Below are positions 54,286 through 63,678 of a DNA stretch of 64,000 nucleotides, in pieces (positions within the stretch are counted from its first letter, which is position 1; each line of letters begins with the position of its first letter). Where the stretch lies: positions 1-64,000 of the forward strand of contig JAKLJP010000017.1 in the NCBI GenBank assembly GCA_023151115.1, read 5' to 3'. Position numbers and translations under genes: made by a program. The notes beneath the pieces are model-generated. The model did not search any database and was not told the DNA's origin. It saw only the letters and a list, made by a program, of their open reading frames with translations. The stretch comes from Anaerolineae bacterium (GTDB lineage Bacteria > Chloroflexota > Anaerolineae > 4572-78 > J111).

Positions 54286-54363
54286 TGACACGAGGACGCG
54301 AGAGGCGACGCGAAGCGGGCGCAGAATCTCCTCGCCTCTTCGCCTCACGAATCCTCGCCTCTT
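54286..54363. repeat. GAGGCGAGG-type hairpin repeat
   Basis: ACACGAGGACGCGAGAGGCG and CGCCTCTTCGCCTCACGAATC with CTCGCCTCTT form an imperfect inverted repeat. It fills the gap between the isomerase-like gene and the FGGY kinase, and a frame passing through it would wrongly extend the kinase. Confidence 0.7.
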
Positions 54364-54382
54364 TATTTACGAGGAGTTGAAG

Positions 54383-55981
54383 ATGAATCAAAACGATATC
54401 CCCCAAGCAATTAAGAGTGGAAAGACCATTCTTGGCATCGAGTTCGGTTCAACTCGCATCAAGGCGGTGTTGATTGGTGAGGATCACGCGCCGATTGCCT
54501 CGGGCAGCCATGAGTGGGAAAACCAATACGAAAACGGCATCTGGACCTACAGGCTTGAAGATGTTTGGACAGGCTTGCAGGATAGCTATCGGCAGCTTAG
54601 CGACGAGGTTGTTAAGAATTACAACGTCCCGCTCCAGACTATTGGCGCGATCGGTTTCAGCGGCATGATGCACGGCTATCTGCCCTTCGACAAGGACGAA
54701 AATTTACTCGTCCCGTTTCGGACATGGCGGAACACCATCACCGGGCAGGCAGCCCAGGAGCTCACAGAACTGTTTCAATTTGCTATTCCCCAACGTTGGA
54801 GCATTGCCCACCTCCATCAGGCGATATTGAACAAGGAGAGCCACATCAACGATATCAGCTATCTCACGACGCTGGCCGGCTATGTCCATTGGCAACTGAC
54901 GGGGCAAAAGGTCTTGGGCATTGGCGAAGCATCGGGCGTGTTCCCCATTGACAGCCAGACCAACGACTACGATGCCGGCAAGATCGAGCTGTTCAACCAA
55001 CGGCTTAAAGCAGAAAACATCTCGTGGAAGCTCCAAGACATCCTGCCCAAAGTTCTGGTAGCCGGAGAGGCCGCCGGCGTTCTGACCGAAGCAGGCGCAA
55101 AACTGCTCGATCTTACGGGGCAGTTACAAGCGGGGATTCCGCTCTGTCCGCCGGAGGGCGACGCCGGCACCGGCATGGTGGCAACGAACAGCGTGGGCGA
55201 GCGAACGGGCAATGTATCCGCCGGAACGTCGGTCTTTGCCATGATCGTTTTGGAGCAGCCGCTGTCAAAGCTCTATCCTGAGATTGATATGGTGACAACA
55301 CCGGCCGGCAAGCCTGTGGCGATGGTCCACAGCAACAACTGCACAACCGATCTCAATGCCTGGGTTGACCTGTTCCAGGAATTTACGCAGGCGCTGGGGG
55401 TAGAGATCAGCGAATCCCGGCTGTTTGAAATACTGTATACCCAGGGCCTGGCCGGCGATGCGGACGCGGGCGGGCTGCTGGCTTACAATTACTTTGCGGG
55501 CGAACATATCACCCACCTTGAAGCTGGGCGTCCCCTGTTCGTCCGTACCCCCGAAAGCCGCTTCACCCTGGCGAACTTCATGCGGGCGCATCTGTTCGCG
55601 GCGCTCGGCGCCTTGAAGATCGGGCTGGGCATCTTTGACCAGGAGCAGGTGAAGATTGACCGTGTGCTCGGTCATGGGGGCTTCTTCAAGACGCCGGAAG
55701 TGGGCCAAAAGATCATGGCCGCGGCAATGAATGTCCCCGTTTCCGTCATGGAGACCGCCGGCGAGGGCGGCGCATGGGGAATTGCCCTGCTGGCCGCCTA
55801 TATGCTCCATAAGGCAGCGAATGAGCCGCTGGAAGCCTATCTCTCCAACAAGGTCTTTGCCGGCGAACAAGGCACCACCATCGCGCCCGATCCGGCGGAT
55901 GTGGCCGGATTTGCCGCGTTCATGGAGCGCTACAAAAAGGGACTCGTCATTGAACGAGCCGCCGTGGATGCGCTGAGGTAG
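54383..55981 (+). CDS. FGGY-family carbohydrate kinase (xylulo/ribulokinase-like)
   Basis: 532 residues from the ATG at 54383 (GAGGAG precedes). It has the FGGY-kinase order: [19 protein letters not shown] (phosphate-1 loop) near the start, [24 protein letters not shown] and the second ATPase domain with [23 protein letters not shown] and [14 protein letters not shown]. It differs from AraB in the same locus and probably phosphorylates the ketose made by the isomerase-like enzyme upstream. Substrate uncertain. Confidence 0.88.
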   Translation: MNQNDIPQAIKSGKTILGIEFGSTRIKAVLIGEDHAPIASGSHEWENQYENGIWTYRLEDVWTGLQDSYRQLSDEVVKNYNVPLQTIGAIGFSGMMHGYLPFDKDENLLVPFRTWRNTITGQAAQELTELFQFAIPQRWSIAHLHQAILNKESHINDISYLTTLAGYVHWQLTGQKVLGIGEASGVFPIDSQTNDYDAGKIELFNQRLKAENISWKLQDILPKVLVAGEAAGVLTEAGAKLLDLTGQLQAGIPLCPPEGDAGTGMVATNSVGERTGNVSAGTSVFAMIVLEQPLSKLYPEIDMVTTPAGKPVAMVHSNNCTTDLNAWVDLFQEFTQALGVEISESRLFEILYTQGLAGDADAGGLLAYNYFAGEHITHLEAGRPLFVRTPESRFTLANFMRAHLFAALGALKIGLGIFDQEQVKIDRVLGHGGFFKTPEVGQKIMAAAMNVPVSVMETAGEGGAWGIALLAAYMLHKAANEPLEAYLSNKVFAGEQGTTIAPDPADVAGFAAFMERYKKGLVIERAAVDALR

Positions 55982-56023
55982 CAAAGTCAGGTATCTTCTC
56001 AGTAATCCAGGGGTATTGTAATA

Positions 56024-56080
56024 GGTTGGAAGGCTGGACATTTGCCAACCTTCCGGCCTTCCAATCTTCCAGGCTTCCCA
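56024..56080. repeat. GGAAGGCTGG-type hairpin repeat
   Basis: GGTTGGAAGGCTGG (56024-56037) faces CCAACCTTCCGGCCTTCC (56045-56062) and a further CCAATCTTCCAGGCTTCCC. Similar words lie at 33539-33559. It ends 13 bp before the araB start. Confidence 0.65.
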
Positions 56081-56092
56081 ATTGGAGCTTAA

Positions 56093-57772
56093 ATGACCAA
56101 CAAAAAATACGCCATCGGGATTGATTTTGGCACCGAGTCGGGGCGGGTGGCCCTGGTAGACCTCTCCAATGGGCAAGAAGTGGCGACTTCGGTGTACAAG
56201 TACGCTAACGGGGTGATTGACGAAAAGCTGCCCAGCACGGATATTCATCTGGAACCGGACTGGGCTTTGCAAGACCCCAATGACTACCTGGAAGTGTTCA
56301 AAAAAGCGGTCCCGGCGGTGTTAAAAGAAAGCGGCATAGACCCGACCGACGTCATTGGCCTGGGCATTGACTTTACCGCCTGCACCTTAATACCCACAAA
56401 AGCCGATGGTACCCCTCTCTGCTTCTTGCCGGAGTGGCGCAACAATCCCCACGCCTGGGTGAAACTGTGGAAACATCACGCCGCCCAGCCGGAAGCCAAC
56501 AAGCTCAACGACAAAGCCCGCGAACTGGGCTACACCTTTCTCGACCGCTACGGCGGCAAAATCAGCTCCGAATGGTTCTTCCCCAAAGCCTGGCAAATCC
56601 TCGACGAAGCGCCGGAGGTGTATGCTGCCGCTGACCGGCTGATTGAGGCCGCCGATTGGGTTATCTGGCAGCTCACCGGCCAGGAGAAGCGCAACTCCTG
56701 TACCGCCGGCTACAAAGCCATGTGGTCTAAAAGAGAGGGCTTCCCGCCCAACGAATTTTTCAAGGCGCTCGATCCGCGGCTGGAAAACATTGTGGATGAA
56801 AAGATGTCACGCGACATCTATCCGCTGGGCGAAAAAGCCGGCGGCTTAACCGAAGCCGCCGCCGGCTGGACGGGCCTCAAACCCGGCACAGCGGTAGCCA
56901 TCGCCAACGTTGATGCCCACGTGTCGGTGCCGGCGGCTGCGGTGGCCGAGCCGGGGCGGATGGTCATCATTATGGGCACGTCAAACTGCCATATGGTGTT
57001 GGGTACGGAAGAACGACTGGTGCCCGGTATGTGCGGCTATGTCGAAGACGGCATCATCCCCGGCTTTTTCGGCTATGAGGCCGGACAATCGTGTGTGGGC
57101 GACCATTTTGCCTGGTTTGTGGAAAACTGCGTGCCGGGCCGCTACGAAAAAGAGGCCGCGGAACGCGGGCTGGATATTCACGAACTGCTGGAAGAAAAGG
57201 CGGCCCAACTCAAACCCGGCGAAAGCGGCCTGGTGGCCCTGGATTGGTGGAACGGCAACCGCAGCGTTCTGGTAGACGTAGACCTGACCGGCGTTCTGGT
57301 TGGGGCGACGCTGGCGACCAGGCCCGAAGAAATCTACCGGGCGCTAATCGAGGCTACGGCTTACGGCACCCGCATGATTATCGAAACGTTTGAAGCCAAC
57401 GGCGTGCCGGTGAAGGAAATTGTGACCACCGGTGGTCTGCCCAATAAAAATAAGCTACTCATGCAGATTTACGCCGATGTGACCGGGCGGCCGCTCTACA
57501 TTGCCAGCAATGTTCAGGGCGGAGCCGTCGGCTCAGCCATGCACGGGGCGGTGGCGGCGGGCAAAGCGGCGGGTGGGTTCGATTCGATTGTCGAGGCCAC
57601 CCGGCAAATGGCCAGCCTGCGCGCCGAGTCGTACCGGCCCAACCCGGCGAATAAAGCTGTCTACGACCAGCTTTACACGGAATACGTGACCCTGCACGAT
57701 TACTTTGGCCGCGGCACGAATGACGTGATGAAGCGGCTCAAAGCGTTGAAAGCACGGATTAAGATAGGTTAG
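56093..57772 (+). CDS. araB: Ribulokinase
   Basis: 559 residues, an FGGY kinase of the AraB type. It phosphorylates L-ribulose to L-ribulose 5-phosphate. [107 protein letters not shown] and [19 protein letters not shown] are the AraB hallmarks. It is separated from the first FGGY kinase gene by a hairpin repeat. Together with araA and araD it completes L-arabinose catabolism. Confidence 0.96.
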   Translation: MTNKKYAIGIDFGTESGRVALVDLSNGQEVATSVYKYANGVIDEKLPSTDIHLEPDWALQDPNDYLEVFKKAVPAVLKESGIDPTDVIGLGIDFTACTLIPTKADGTPLCFLPEWRNNPHAWVKLWKHHAAQPEANKLNDKARELGYTFLDRYGGKISSEWFFPKAWQILDEAPEVYAAADRLIEAADWVIWQLTGQEKRNSCTAGYKAMWSKREGFPPNEFFKALDPRLENIVDEKMSRDIYPLGEKAGGLTEAAAGWTGLKPGTAVAIANVDAHVSVPAAAVAEPGRMVIIMGTSNCHMVLGTEERLVPGMCGYVEDGIIPGFFGYEAGQSCVGDHFAWFVENCVPGRYEKEAAERGLDIHELLEEKAAQLKPGESGLVALDWWNGNRSVLVDVDLTGVLVGATLATRPEEIYRALIEATAYGTRMIIETFEANGVPVKEIVTTGGLPNKNKLLMQIYADVTGRPLYIASNVQGGAVGSAMHGAVAAGKAAGGFDSIVEATRQMASLRAESYRPNPANKAVYDQLYTEYVTLHDYFGRGTNDVMKRLKALKARIKIG

Positions 57773-57780
57773 TAACTTCA

Positions 57781-57817
57781 TTTAGGAGTGATAAAGCAAA
57801 GTTTTTTCACTCCTAAA
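57781..57817 (+). terminator. Hairpin after araB
   Basis: TTTAGGAGTGA (57781-57791) and TCACTCCTAAA (57807-57817) form a perfect 11-bp stem with a T-rich loop. Few T residues follow. It may be a terminator of the araB transcript. Confidence 0.6.
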
Positions 57818-57844
57818 TATACATTTTCGTAACTACTCACTCCT

Positions 57845-58023
57845 CATGTCATCCTTCGACAAGCTCACGCCCTTCCCCCCTTCGGGGACGCCCGAAGGGG
57901 CGCGGCCAGCACCCGAAGGGGTGGGACAGGTTTTGAGGCTGAAAGCCGAGAAAGTTTCGAGGCCGTTGTCTGCAAACCACGGGTTAGAAGATTTCTCGCT
58001 CCTAACGTCGCTCGAAATGACAT
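57845..58023. repeat. Family A repeat, long copy with GC-rich insertion
   Basis: CATGTC is the left end and CTCGAAATGACATG the right end. The right half is the reverse complement of the element at 4771, including its CCGTGGTTTGCAGACAACGG-like loop. A GC-rich insert with CCCGAAGGGG words (about 57880-57930) is extra. It fills the 284-bp gap before araD. Confidence 0.8.
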
Positions 58024-58056
58024 GAGCCTGAGCAGCAATAGCTTGGAGAAGTTATT

Positions 58057-58698
58057 ATGTTGGAGAATCTGCGAGAGTTATTAAGCGAATTACACCAGGA
58101 GCTACCCCGCAATAACCTGGTCACATGGACGGCGGGTAACATCAGCGTCCGCGACCCGGAATCGGGGTTTGTGGTGATTAAACCGTCCGGTATCCGCTAT
58201 GAAGTGTTAAAGCCGGAACATATGGTCATTGTAGACCTGGAAGGGACGATTATCGAGGGCAATCTGAAACCTTCGTCCGATACGGCCAGCCATCTTTACA
58301 TTTACCAGCATCGGCCCGATGTGAACGGCATCGTCCATACCCACTCACCTTATGCTACCGCCTTTGCCGCCATCGGCAAGCCTATTCCGGTCTACCTGAC
58401 CGCAATGGCCGATGAGTTCGGCGGACCGATTCCCTGCGGCGGCTTTGCTCTGATCGGCAGTGAGGCGATTGGTAAGGTGGTGCTGGAAGCCATCGGCGAC
58501 TCCCCGGCGGTGCTGCTGAAAAATCACGGAGTGTTCACCGTTGGCCCCACGGCCGAGGCCGCGGTCAAAGCGGCGGTGATGACCGAGGATGTGGCCAAAA
58601 CAACCTGGCTGGCCCTGCAAATTGGCCAGCCGGATGAAATTGCGCCGGAGGATGTCGCCAAGTTGAATTATCGCTATAAGCACGTGTACGGACAATAG
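58057..58698 (+). CDS. araD: L-ribulose-5-phosphate 4-epimerase (class II aldolase family)
   Basis: 213 residues of the class II aldolase/adducin fold. AraD epimerises L-ribulose 5-phosphate to D-xylulose 5-phosphate; the related FucA is an aldolase of about the same size. Seen: LVTWTAGNISVRDP, VIKPSGIRY, KPSSDTASHLYIYQ, the zinc-ligand pair in GIVHTHSPYATAF and the third His in LLKNHGVF. A gene for AraA and one for AraB next to it argue for AraD, but a fuculose-phosphate-aldolase role with the isomerase-like and FGGY proteins is possible. Preceded by a modest AGAAG. Confidence 0.9.
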   Translation: MLENLRELLSELHQELPRNNLVTWTAGNISVRDPESGFVVIKPSGIRYEVLKPEHMVIVDLEGTIIEGNLKPSSDTASHLYIYQHRPDVNGIVHTHSPYATAFAAIGKPIPVYLTAMADEFGGPIPCGGFALIGSEAIGKVVLEAIGDSPAVLLKNHGVFTVGPTAEAAVKAAVMTEDVAKTTWLALQIGQPDEIAPEDVAKLNYRYKHVYGQ

Positions 58699-58920
58699 GG
58701 AGAACGTTAGCCGTTTCACCAGTTCGGACACTAACAATGAATTCGTTGGGTCCGACGTGCCTGACAACCCCTCAATTATACCTCTTTCGCCTTGGCCTGG
58801 ACCCGACCCAAGATCGGTTTTATGTTCCAGACTCAACGGCTGTTTGTATTTTGCGCCTGCCTTGTCAAAATTATGAGCCAGCGCGGCTACAATGACGTGG
58901 ACTCTGACTGGAGTTGAACA

Positions 58921-60519
58921 ATGACGTACAAAGTTTTTCTGGTGGAAGATGAGATCGTTGCCAGAGAGGGCATCCGAGATAATGTTGATTGGCAGTCGGC
59001 CGGCTTTGAGTTTTGCGGCGAAGCGCCGGATGGGGAAATGGCCCTGCCCTTGATTGAGGCGGCCCGGCCAGACGTGTTGATTACCGACATCAAAATGCCG
59101 TTTATGGACGGACTGCAGCTTTGTAAAATTTTGCGTGAGCGGATGCCGGGGGTCAAAATCATTATTCTGAGCGGGCACGATGAGTTTCATTACGCTCAAG
59201 AGGCGGTCAAGTTGGGCGTAACCGAGTATCTGCTCAAACCGCTGGGGGTCCAGGATTTACACCATGTCCTGGGCAAAGTGGCCGCCCAGCTTGATCAGGA
59301 TCGGCTGGAGCAAGAAAAGCTGAACCGGCTAAAGAATCAAGTCGAAGATGATCTGGCGCTGCGGCAGGAAAAATTTCTATTGAAACTGGTCATGGGGGGG
59401 CTGTCGTCATCGGAAGCCATTCAAGAGAGCCAACCGCTGGGGCTGGATCTCATTGCCAAAGGGTATCTGGTGGTGGTGGTGGAATTTGAGCTGGGCGGAC
59501 GCGCCGAGCCGTTTAACTATTCCGAGCACGAACAGGTTGAACAGATCATCTCAAGATTGGTGGGGAATAACCCGGACGTTTTTTTGACCAAGGCCGGCCT
59601 GGATGAACTGATCTTGATTATTAAAGGCGACTCGCTTGAACATCTGGAGCAGGAGGGTTGTTTTCTCAAGGAGCTGATCGGGGCTGAAGTGGAAAATAAG
59701 ACCAGGTGTTCGGTGAGAATAGGGGTCGGCAGCCCCCAGGATCGGATCGGCCAGATTCACCAATCTTTTACCGCCGCGTTGACAAATTTACCCCAGGCTA
59801 TGGCTCAAGGGGCAAAACTACCTGACGCCAATGGTGAGGCCGATAAAGCGGGCTTGCTTAATCTGGACAAGTCGGCTCTGGAAAATTTTTTAAGGTATGG
59901 AGTTAAAGAGGAGTTCGATCATTTTTTTGAGGCTTATATTCGCCTGCTGGGTGAAGCCGCGCTTCAGTCCTATCTGGTCAAGAATTATATTTTTGTTGAT
60001 CTTTTTTTAATCGTCGCCAAATTTGCGCACCAGTTGGGGGGGAATGTTGATCAGGTTATCCCTGAAATAAATAATGTTGAAACCTTGTTATTGAATATTA
60101 AAACCCTCGATCAACTCAGAGAAGCAGTGAGGCAAGTTTTTGCCAGCGCCTTGACTTTTAGAGACAGCCAGGCGCATCATCAACGCGCGGCGCTTGTTCA
60201 CCAGGCCAAAGCTTATATTGACAGTCATTATGCCGATCCAGATTTATCACTGAATGAAGTGGCCGCCCAGGTCAACCTCAGCCCCAGCCATTTCAGCACC
60301 GTATTCAGCCACGAAACCGGTGAAACCTTCAAAGAGTACCTGACCAGGATTAGAATTGACCGGGCGAAAGAGTTGCTGCGCACCACCGCTCTGAAATCCT
60401 TTGAGGTGGCCTATCAAAGTGGGTATAACGACCCCCACTATTTTAGCCATATTTTTAGAAAAAACACCGGCTTCTCACCTCAGCAGTTTCGAGTACAGCC
60501 CCAAAACGGGAAGAAGTAG
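58921..60519 (+). CDS. YesN-type response regulator with AraC-like DNA-binding domain
   Basis: 532 residues. The receiver domain (1-120; KVFLVEDEIVAREGI, D56 in LITDIKMPFMDG, K in EYLLKPL) is followed by a long middle region (about 130-415) and a C-terminal AraC-type double HTH (about 425-525; DLSLNEVAAQVNLSPSHFSTVFSHETGETFKEYL, RAKELLRTTALKSFEVAYQSGYNDPHYFSHIF). The partner kinase is encoded 9 bp downstream. In related bacteria such pairs switch on sugar importers. The 222-bp gap before it shows no gene. Confidence 0.94.
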   Translation: MTYKVFLVEDEIVAREGIRDNVDWQSAGFEFCGEAPDGEMALPLIEAARPDVLITDIKMPFMDGLQLCKILRERMPGVKIIILSGHDEFHYAQEAVKLGVTEYLLKPLGVQDLHHVLGKVAAQLDQDRLEQEKLNRLKNQVEDDLALRQEKFLLKLVMGGLSSSEAIQESQPLGLDLIAKGYLVVVVEFELGGRAEPFNYSEHEQVEQIISRLVGNNPDVFLTKAGLDELILIIKGDSLEHLEQEGCFLKELIGAEVENKTRCSVRIGVGSPQDRIGQIHQSFTAALTNLPQAMAQGAKLPDANGEADKAGLLNLDKSALENFLRYGVKEEFDHFFEAYIRLLGEAALQSYLVKNYIFVDLFLIVAKFAHQLGGNVDQVIPEINNVETLLLNIKTLDQLREAVRQVFASALTFRDSQAHHQRAALVHQAKAYIDSHYADPDLSLNEVAAQVNLSPSHFSTVFSHETGETFKEYLTRIRIDRAKELLRTTALKSFEVAYQSGYNDPHYFSHIFRKNTGFSPQQFRVQPQNGKK

Positions 60520-60528
60520 GTAGATACG

Positions 60529-62052
60529 ATGAGCATCGAATTAGTCGCCAGCGAACCGCTGCCCAAATATATGGGGAAATTTATTGATTTTTTTGCCGGC
60601 ATCCATTTATCTCTGCGCCGCAAGATTCTGCTCTCGTTTTTTGTTGTCATCTTTTTGATGGCCGCTATCAATGCCGTGTTGATTCTGGAAGTCTTGCGCT
60701 TCAACCGCCAGTATGATGCCATTATTACCAACATCACCACGGCTAACAGCATCAATGGCTACATCAAACCGGCCATTGATACAGAAATGTGGAACATTGT
60801 GGCCGGCAAGAAAGAATTCAAAGAGGGCAACCAATACCAGATTATCGGGCAGGTCGACTCCCAAATAACCTCCATGATGGCCAATACGGAGTCGGATAAA
60901 TCCAGAATCAAGCTTGAGGTTATTCTGCGCACCATGAACACCCTCACCCGCTATGTTGACAAGATGGGCATGCAAATTGCCCAGGGCAGCCGGGTGGCCG
61001 ACAATGAACAGGTTCTGGAAAATATCCGGGGCGTGTCTGAGGTGGTGGAAGAGAGCGTGCAGGATTATGTGCTGTTTGAGGTGAACCAGGCGGAACAGCA
61101 ATACAAACAAACTCAAACCCGCTTTACGCGCTGGGCCATCACTTATATGATCCTGCTGCCCTGCGTTATCGCCTTTTCCATTATGGCCGCCTGGATCATT
61201 TCGGCCAGCATTTATATACCCATCAAAAAACTGCACGATGTGACCACGACCATCACCAAGAATGACCTGCAAGCCTTGATGACCCGCGACAACATAGACG
61301 AAATCACCGAGCTGGGCCTGAGTTTTAACATTATGATCGGCCGCATTAGAGAATTACTGGCGGCCAAAATCAAGGAACAGGAACAGCTAAAAAAAGCCGA
61401 ACTCAGGGCGCTTCAGGCTCAGATCAACCCCCATTTTCTTTATAACACCCTCGATACCATCATTTGGCTGGCCGAGGCCAACAAGACCGCTCAGGTAATT
61501 GAGATTGTGCGCGCCCTGTCGAGTTTCTTTAGAATCGCTTTGAGCAAGGGCCAGGATTGGATTTCCATCCATCAAGAGATTGAGCATGTCAGAAGCTACC
61601 TGACCATTCAAAAGATGCGCTACCGGGATATTCTGGATTATAAGATTGAAGTTGATGAAGATATTTTGGATGGAGTTATCTTGAAGTTAACGCTTCAGCC
61701 GTTGGTTGAGAATGCCCTTTACCACGGCATTAAAAACAAAAGAAATGGCGGTACTATTACCGTGCGAGCCAGGCGAGCGGACCAAAACGTAGTTTTATTG
61801 GAAGTGCAGGATAACGGGGTTGGCTTTACATCGTACAAACTGGCCCAAATTCAGCAAGAAATTAATAATGATTCTGAAGAAATTACCTTAAAGGAAAGTG
61901 GGTTTGGCCTTGAGAACGTCAACAAACGGATAAAGCTGTTTTATGGCAAACAGTATGGCCTTTCTATTGATAGCCATTATCTGGAAGGCACTCGGGTAAC
62001 CGCAGCCATTCCGTTGAAAAATGGCCTGAATTCACCAAAAGAGGAGGGGTGA
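60529..62052 (+). CDS. YesM-type sensor histidine kinase
   Basis: 507 residues. A membrane helix at about 30-50, an extracytoplasmic helical region (about 55-195) that recalls four-helix-bundle sensors, a second helix at about 198-222, HAMP at about 225-278, then the His_kinase domain with QAQINPHFLYNTLDTIIWL (phospho-acceptor H302) and a HATPase with VENALYHGIKNKR, VQDNGVGF and GFGLENVNKRI. It phosphorylates the YesN-type regulator encoded 9 bp upstream. The small sensor domain lacks a Cache-type fold and may sense the binding protein that follows. Confidence 0.94.
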   Translation: MSIELVASEPLPKYMGKFIDFFAGIHLSLRRKILLSFFVVIFLMAAINAVLILEVLRFNRQYDAIITNITTANSINGYIKPAIDTEMWNIVAGKKEFKEGNQYQIIGQVDSQITSMMANTESDKSRIKLEVILRTMNTLTRYVDKMGMQIAQGSRVADNEQVLENIRGVSEVVEESVQDYVLFEVNQAEQQYKQTQTRFTRWAITYMILLPCVIAFSIMAAWIISASIYIPIKKLHDVTTTITKNDLQALMTRDNIDEITELGLSFNIMIGRIRELLAAKIKEQEQLKKAELRALQAQINPHFLYNTLDTIIWLAEANKTAQVIEIVRALSSFFRIALSKGQDWISIHQEIEHVRSYLTIQKMRYRDILDYKIEVDEDILDGVILKLTLQPLVENALYHGIKNKRNGGTITVRARRADQNVVLLEVQDNGVGFTSYKLAQIQQEINNDSEEITLKESGFGLENVNKRIKLFYGKQYGLSIDSHYLEGTRVTAAIPLKNGLNSPKEEG

Positions 62053-62065
62053 TAACCATGCGAGA

Positions 62066-62275
62066 GCCTCCTTCGAAAATAGACTGCTGGAGTGCAAGGC
62101 TTGCTTTGCCAAGTCGCAAGGCAAGCCTTGCACTCCACTTTCATTCTTGGTGGTGTGCCGTCAGGTTCGTGACGACTCCTCTGAAAATAGCTTTGCCGGA
62201 GTCCAAAAGCATAGCTTTTGGACTCCATTTTCATCATTATTGTTGGTGGAGTGCTATAAACTGGTGACGACTCCT
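62066..62275. repeat. Two modular repeats in tandem before the YtfQ-like gene
   Basis: In reverse orientation to 20856, copy 1 has CCTCCTTCGAAAATAGAC, core TGGAGTGCAAGGCTTGC (62088-62104) with GCAAGCCTTGCACTCCA (62121-62137), and GGTGGTGTGCCGTCAGGTTC. Copy 2 has CTGAAAATAGC, a different core GGAGTCCAAAAGC/GCTTTTGGACTCC (62198-62226) and TTGGTGGAGTGC to GACGACTCC. The ATG of the next gene follows directly, so its ribosome binding site comes from the repeat. Confidence 0.8.
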
Positions 62276-63274
62276 ATGAAAGTATTAAATCTGTTTATAA
62301 TGATAACGATGCTCCTGGCCGTAGCAGCCTGCGGAACTCAACCTACCCCCCAACCTTCCCAGGCTGATCTTCTTGAAACGCAGAGTCATGGCAAGAAAAC
62401 CTATACGGACTTGGTCGTTGGCTTTGCTCAGATTGGGGCCGAAAGCGAGTGGCGAACCGGCAATACGGCCTCGATCAAAGAAGCGGCCGAGCAGTTTGGC
62501 GTGGAATTAAAGTTCTCGGATGCCCAGCAAAAGCAGGAGAATCAAATCAAAGCCATCCGGGTTTTTATCGCCCAACAAGTGGATGTCATCGGCGTCTCGC
62601 CGGTGGTGGAAACAGGTTGGGAATCGGTCTTTCAAGAAGCCAAAGATGCCGGTATCCCGATCATCCTGGTTGACCGCCGTGCGGCTGTCTCCCCGGACCT
62701 CTACGTGACGTACATGGGTTCCGATTTCCTGGCAGAAGGTAAAAATGCGGCCCGAGTGATGGTGAAACTGCTGAACGGCAAAGGCACAATCGTTGAACTG
62801 GTCGGTACGGTCGGTTCTGCGCCGGCCAATGACCGCTACAAGGGTTTTAGAGAAATCTTGAAAGATTACCCGGAGATGAAGATCATTGCCTCCGCGCCGG
62901 GTGATTTTACACGGGCCAAGGGGCAAGAAGTAATGGCCGCCCTTTTAAAGAGGTACGGTAAAAATATTGATGCCCTCTACGCTCACAACGACGATATGGC
63001 CATCGGGGCCATCAAGGCCATTGAAGCCTATGGCTTAAGGCCCGGCCAGGACATCAAGATTGTCTCGATTGACGCCATTCGAGATGCTTTCAAAGCGATG
63101 ATTGACGGCAAATTGAACGCGACGGTTGAGTGCAACCCGCTCCTGGGCCCACAGTTTTTTGAGTTAGCCTTAAAAGTGGCCAATCGCGAACCGGTTCCTA
63201 AGTGGATCCCGTCTATGGAAAGCATTTATTATCCTGAGAATGCTGCGGAAATCCTGCCGACCCGTAAATATTAG
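62276..63274 (+). CDS. YtfQ-like galactofuranose/sugar-binding lipoprotein
   Basis: 332 residues from the ATG at 62276; the longer frame from 62147 runs through repeats. Lipobox LLAVAAC, then YtfQ-type binding protein: VVGFAQIGAESEWRTGNTAS, FSDAQQKQENQIKAIRVFI, GVSPVVETGWESVFQEAKDA, VDRRAAVSPDLYVTYMGSDF and YAHNDDMAIGAIKAIEAYG. It follows the YesN/YesM genes and has a close paralog at 63679. The ABC subunits of this system are probably right of the window. Confidence 0.93.
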   Translation: MKVLNLFIMITMLLAVAACGTQPTPQPSQADLLETQSHGKKTYTDLVVGFAQIGAESEWRTGNTASIKEAAEQFGVELKFSDAQQKQENQIKAIRVFIAQQVDVIGVSPVVETGWESVFQEAKDAGIPIILVDRRAAVSPDLYVTYMGSDFLAEGKNAARVMVKLLNGKGTIVELVGTVGSAPANDRYKGFREILKDYPEMKIIASAPGDFTRAKGQEVMAALLKRYGKNIDALYAHNDDMAIGAIKAIEAYGLRPGQDIKIVSIDAIRDAFKAMIDGKLNATVECNPLLGPQFFELALKVANREPVPKWIPSMESIYYPENAAEILPTRKY

Positions 63275-63277
63275 AAA

Positions 63278-63359
63278 CTGTCTGAAAAGTGGCTGAGACA
63301 GGAGTGCAAATCTTGGTTTGCCGGGCAAGGCTTGCCTTGCGCTCCGGCTTTTCAGACAG
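63278..63359. mobile_element. MITE-like element with CTGTCTGAAAAG ends
   Basis: CTGTCTGAAAAG (63278-63289) and CTTTTCAGACAG (63348-63359) are perfect inverted ends. Inside is GGAGTGCAAATCTTGGTTTGC with GGCTTGCCTTGCGCTCC, related to the cores at 20895 and 62088. It starts 3 bases after the stop codon of the binding-protein gene. Confidence 0.65.
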
Positions 63360-63474
63360 CCTTAGATTTGCCATCTTTTGTCCTTTCGTTCCCAAACTCA
63401 GGTTGGGAACGAGAGGGCAAGAATGACATAGGCTGAGATCAAAAAATAATCAACTTTTATCCAAAAAAATCACA

Positions 63475-63497
63475 CCCTCCGAGTGGAGGGGTTTTTA
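63475..63497 (+). terminator. Intrinsic terminator before the last gene
   Basis: CCCTCC and GGAGGG with a GAGT loop, followed by GTTTTTATTAT. It separates the two binding-protein genes within the 404-bp gap 63275-63678. Confidence 0.75.
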
Positions 63498-63546
63498 TTA
63501 TCCGCAAATAAAATATAAATCTCAACCTATTCCTAATAAGAATTCA

Positions 63547-63575
63547 TTGAGGTGGATAAAGTTATTGGGTATGAT
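63547..63575 (+). promoter_or_regulatory. Promoter of the last binding-protein gene
   Basis: TTGAGG (63547-63552) and TATGAT (63570-63575) are separated by 17 bp. The gene starts about 100 bases further on, after an inverted CTGCATT/AATGCGG-like stretch, behind AGAAGGAGA. Confidence 0.65.
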
Positions 63576-63678
63576 GGAATAAATAAAGGCCTGCATTTTA
63601 ACCCGGGAGAAATGCGGCCCTTCACCCAATCTACTGTTAAATCAATTTAGCCAATTAGAAAAGAAGGAGAATCAAACA

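Noticed and set aside
54257..54382. N-terminal extension of the first FGGY kinase
   Set aside because: It overlaps the end of the isomerase-like gene and a GAGGCGAGG-type repeat; GAGGAG and ATG at 54383 fit much better.
57845..58023. Possible CRISPR array because of repeated CCCGAAGGGG words
   Set aside because: There are no equal-length spacers; the words belong to a palindromic insert inside a family A repeat.
62295..62306. Second copy of the AACGATAACGAT operator (TAATGATAACGAT)
   Set aside because: It lies inside the coding sequence of a signal peptide, lacks the inverted partner, and only part of one arm matches.
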